Below, piece after piece: positions 63,874 to 64,000 of a stretch of 64,000 nucleotides of DNA. Origin of the DNA: Arundinibacter roseus (GTDB lineage Bacteria > Bacteroidota > Bacteroidia > Cytophagales > Spirosomataceae). A program made the position numbers and the translations under genes. The stretch is from positions 18,302-82,301 of the forward strand of contig NZ_SMJU01000020.1 of NCBI RefSeq assembly GCF_004348825.1, in the 5' to 3' direction. The notes beneath the pieces are model-generated. The model was not told where the DNA came from. It did not search any database and saw nothing but the letters and a program-made list of their open reading frames with translations. Every line of letters begins with the position of its first letter. Position 1 is the stretch's first letter.

Positions 63874-64000
63874 GTAAGCATCCTATGAACTACATATTTC
63901 TTGGCTAGAATTCGGTTTCTACTTTTGACCTAAAAAGACAAGCGAATGAATCAGTCAGAAGAAATGTTCAAATTAGTACGTGAGTGGCGCAAAAGCAGCC
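63874..64000 (+). mobile_element. IS66-family element, left end (runs off the window)
   Basis: GTAAGCATCCTATGAACTAC is an IS66-type terminal sequence. An accessory-protein gene (TnpA-like) starts at 63946 with MNQSEEMFKLVREWRKSS and is cut by the window edge. It is closely related to the decayed copy at 59224. Confidence 0.7.

Overview
The window reads as an accessory replicon, or a plasmid-derived region, of a Bacteroidota bacterium of the order Cytophagales (Spirosomaceae-like). Evidence: a Rep_3/RepB-type plasmid initiator at the left edge; TonB receptor plus DUF4249 lipoprotein, LytS/LytTR and TPR-histidine-kinase pairs, SdrD-B surface proteins and PF13568-type barrels; and starts without Shine-Dalgarno sequences. 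No rRNA, tRNA or core housekeeping genes were seen. Family names come from recognising the proteins by eye; no search was run.

Layout. 1-2186: repB and a noncoding origin-like stretch with a 12-bp-arm palindrome. 2187-4314: a PEP-hydrolase-like / Tm-1-like gene pair. 5060-11340: a broken outer-membrane barrel, then a minus-strand operon that looks like a divergent chaperone-usher system (one-domain subunit, terminator, two-Ig periplasmic chaperone, 896-aa usher-like barrel, two-domain subunit). 11776-15307: decayed genes, including a DUF1624 gene fused by deletion to an ABC permease pseudogene. 15681-26328: AraC regulator plus a cluster that fits import and oxidation of D-apiose: OiaC-like and ApnO-like enzymes, GH140 apiosidase, apiose-dehydrogenase-like oxidoreductase, ribose-type ABC importer and ApnL-like lactonase. 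Together they would take apiosylated plant glycans to L-erythrulose. 26470-32944: an ABC-2 permease/M1 peptidase fusion with its ATPase, divergent from a LytS/LytTR two-component pair.

33247-41910: a transposase scrap, a DUF3471-like remnant, a MarR-arr operon (rifamycin ADP-ribosyltransferase), a broken lipoprotein, a Crp/Fnr regulator, an OMP/TonB receptor/DUF4249 operon and an EcsC-family gene. 41873-44458: an ISKra4-like and an IS5-like element that cut up a LuxR-type regulator gene and mark the start of AT-rich DNA. 45031-58730: a NarL-type response regulator, a TPR histidine kinase (frameshifted) and a 3602-aa SdrD-B adhesin with eleven nearly identical 127-aa repeats. The three genes share a TACAT-N4-ATGTA palindrome upstream. 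58731-64000: terminators, decayed IS66 pieces, an acidic unknown protein, a lipoprotein and a duplicate of its leader, a barrel pseudogene, a LuxR 3' fragment and the start of an IS66 element that leaves the window.

Several otherwise convincing genes carry single-base indels, mostly in homopolymers (near 5329/5361, 15092, 35668, 46693, 42963, 59815). Either decay is widespread here or the assembly retains homopolymer errors; raw reads would decide. The best candidate for an undescribed system is the chaperone-usher-like operon at 5852-11340. The HK/RR/giant-adhesin module with its shared palindrome is second.
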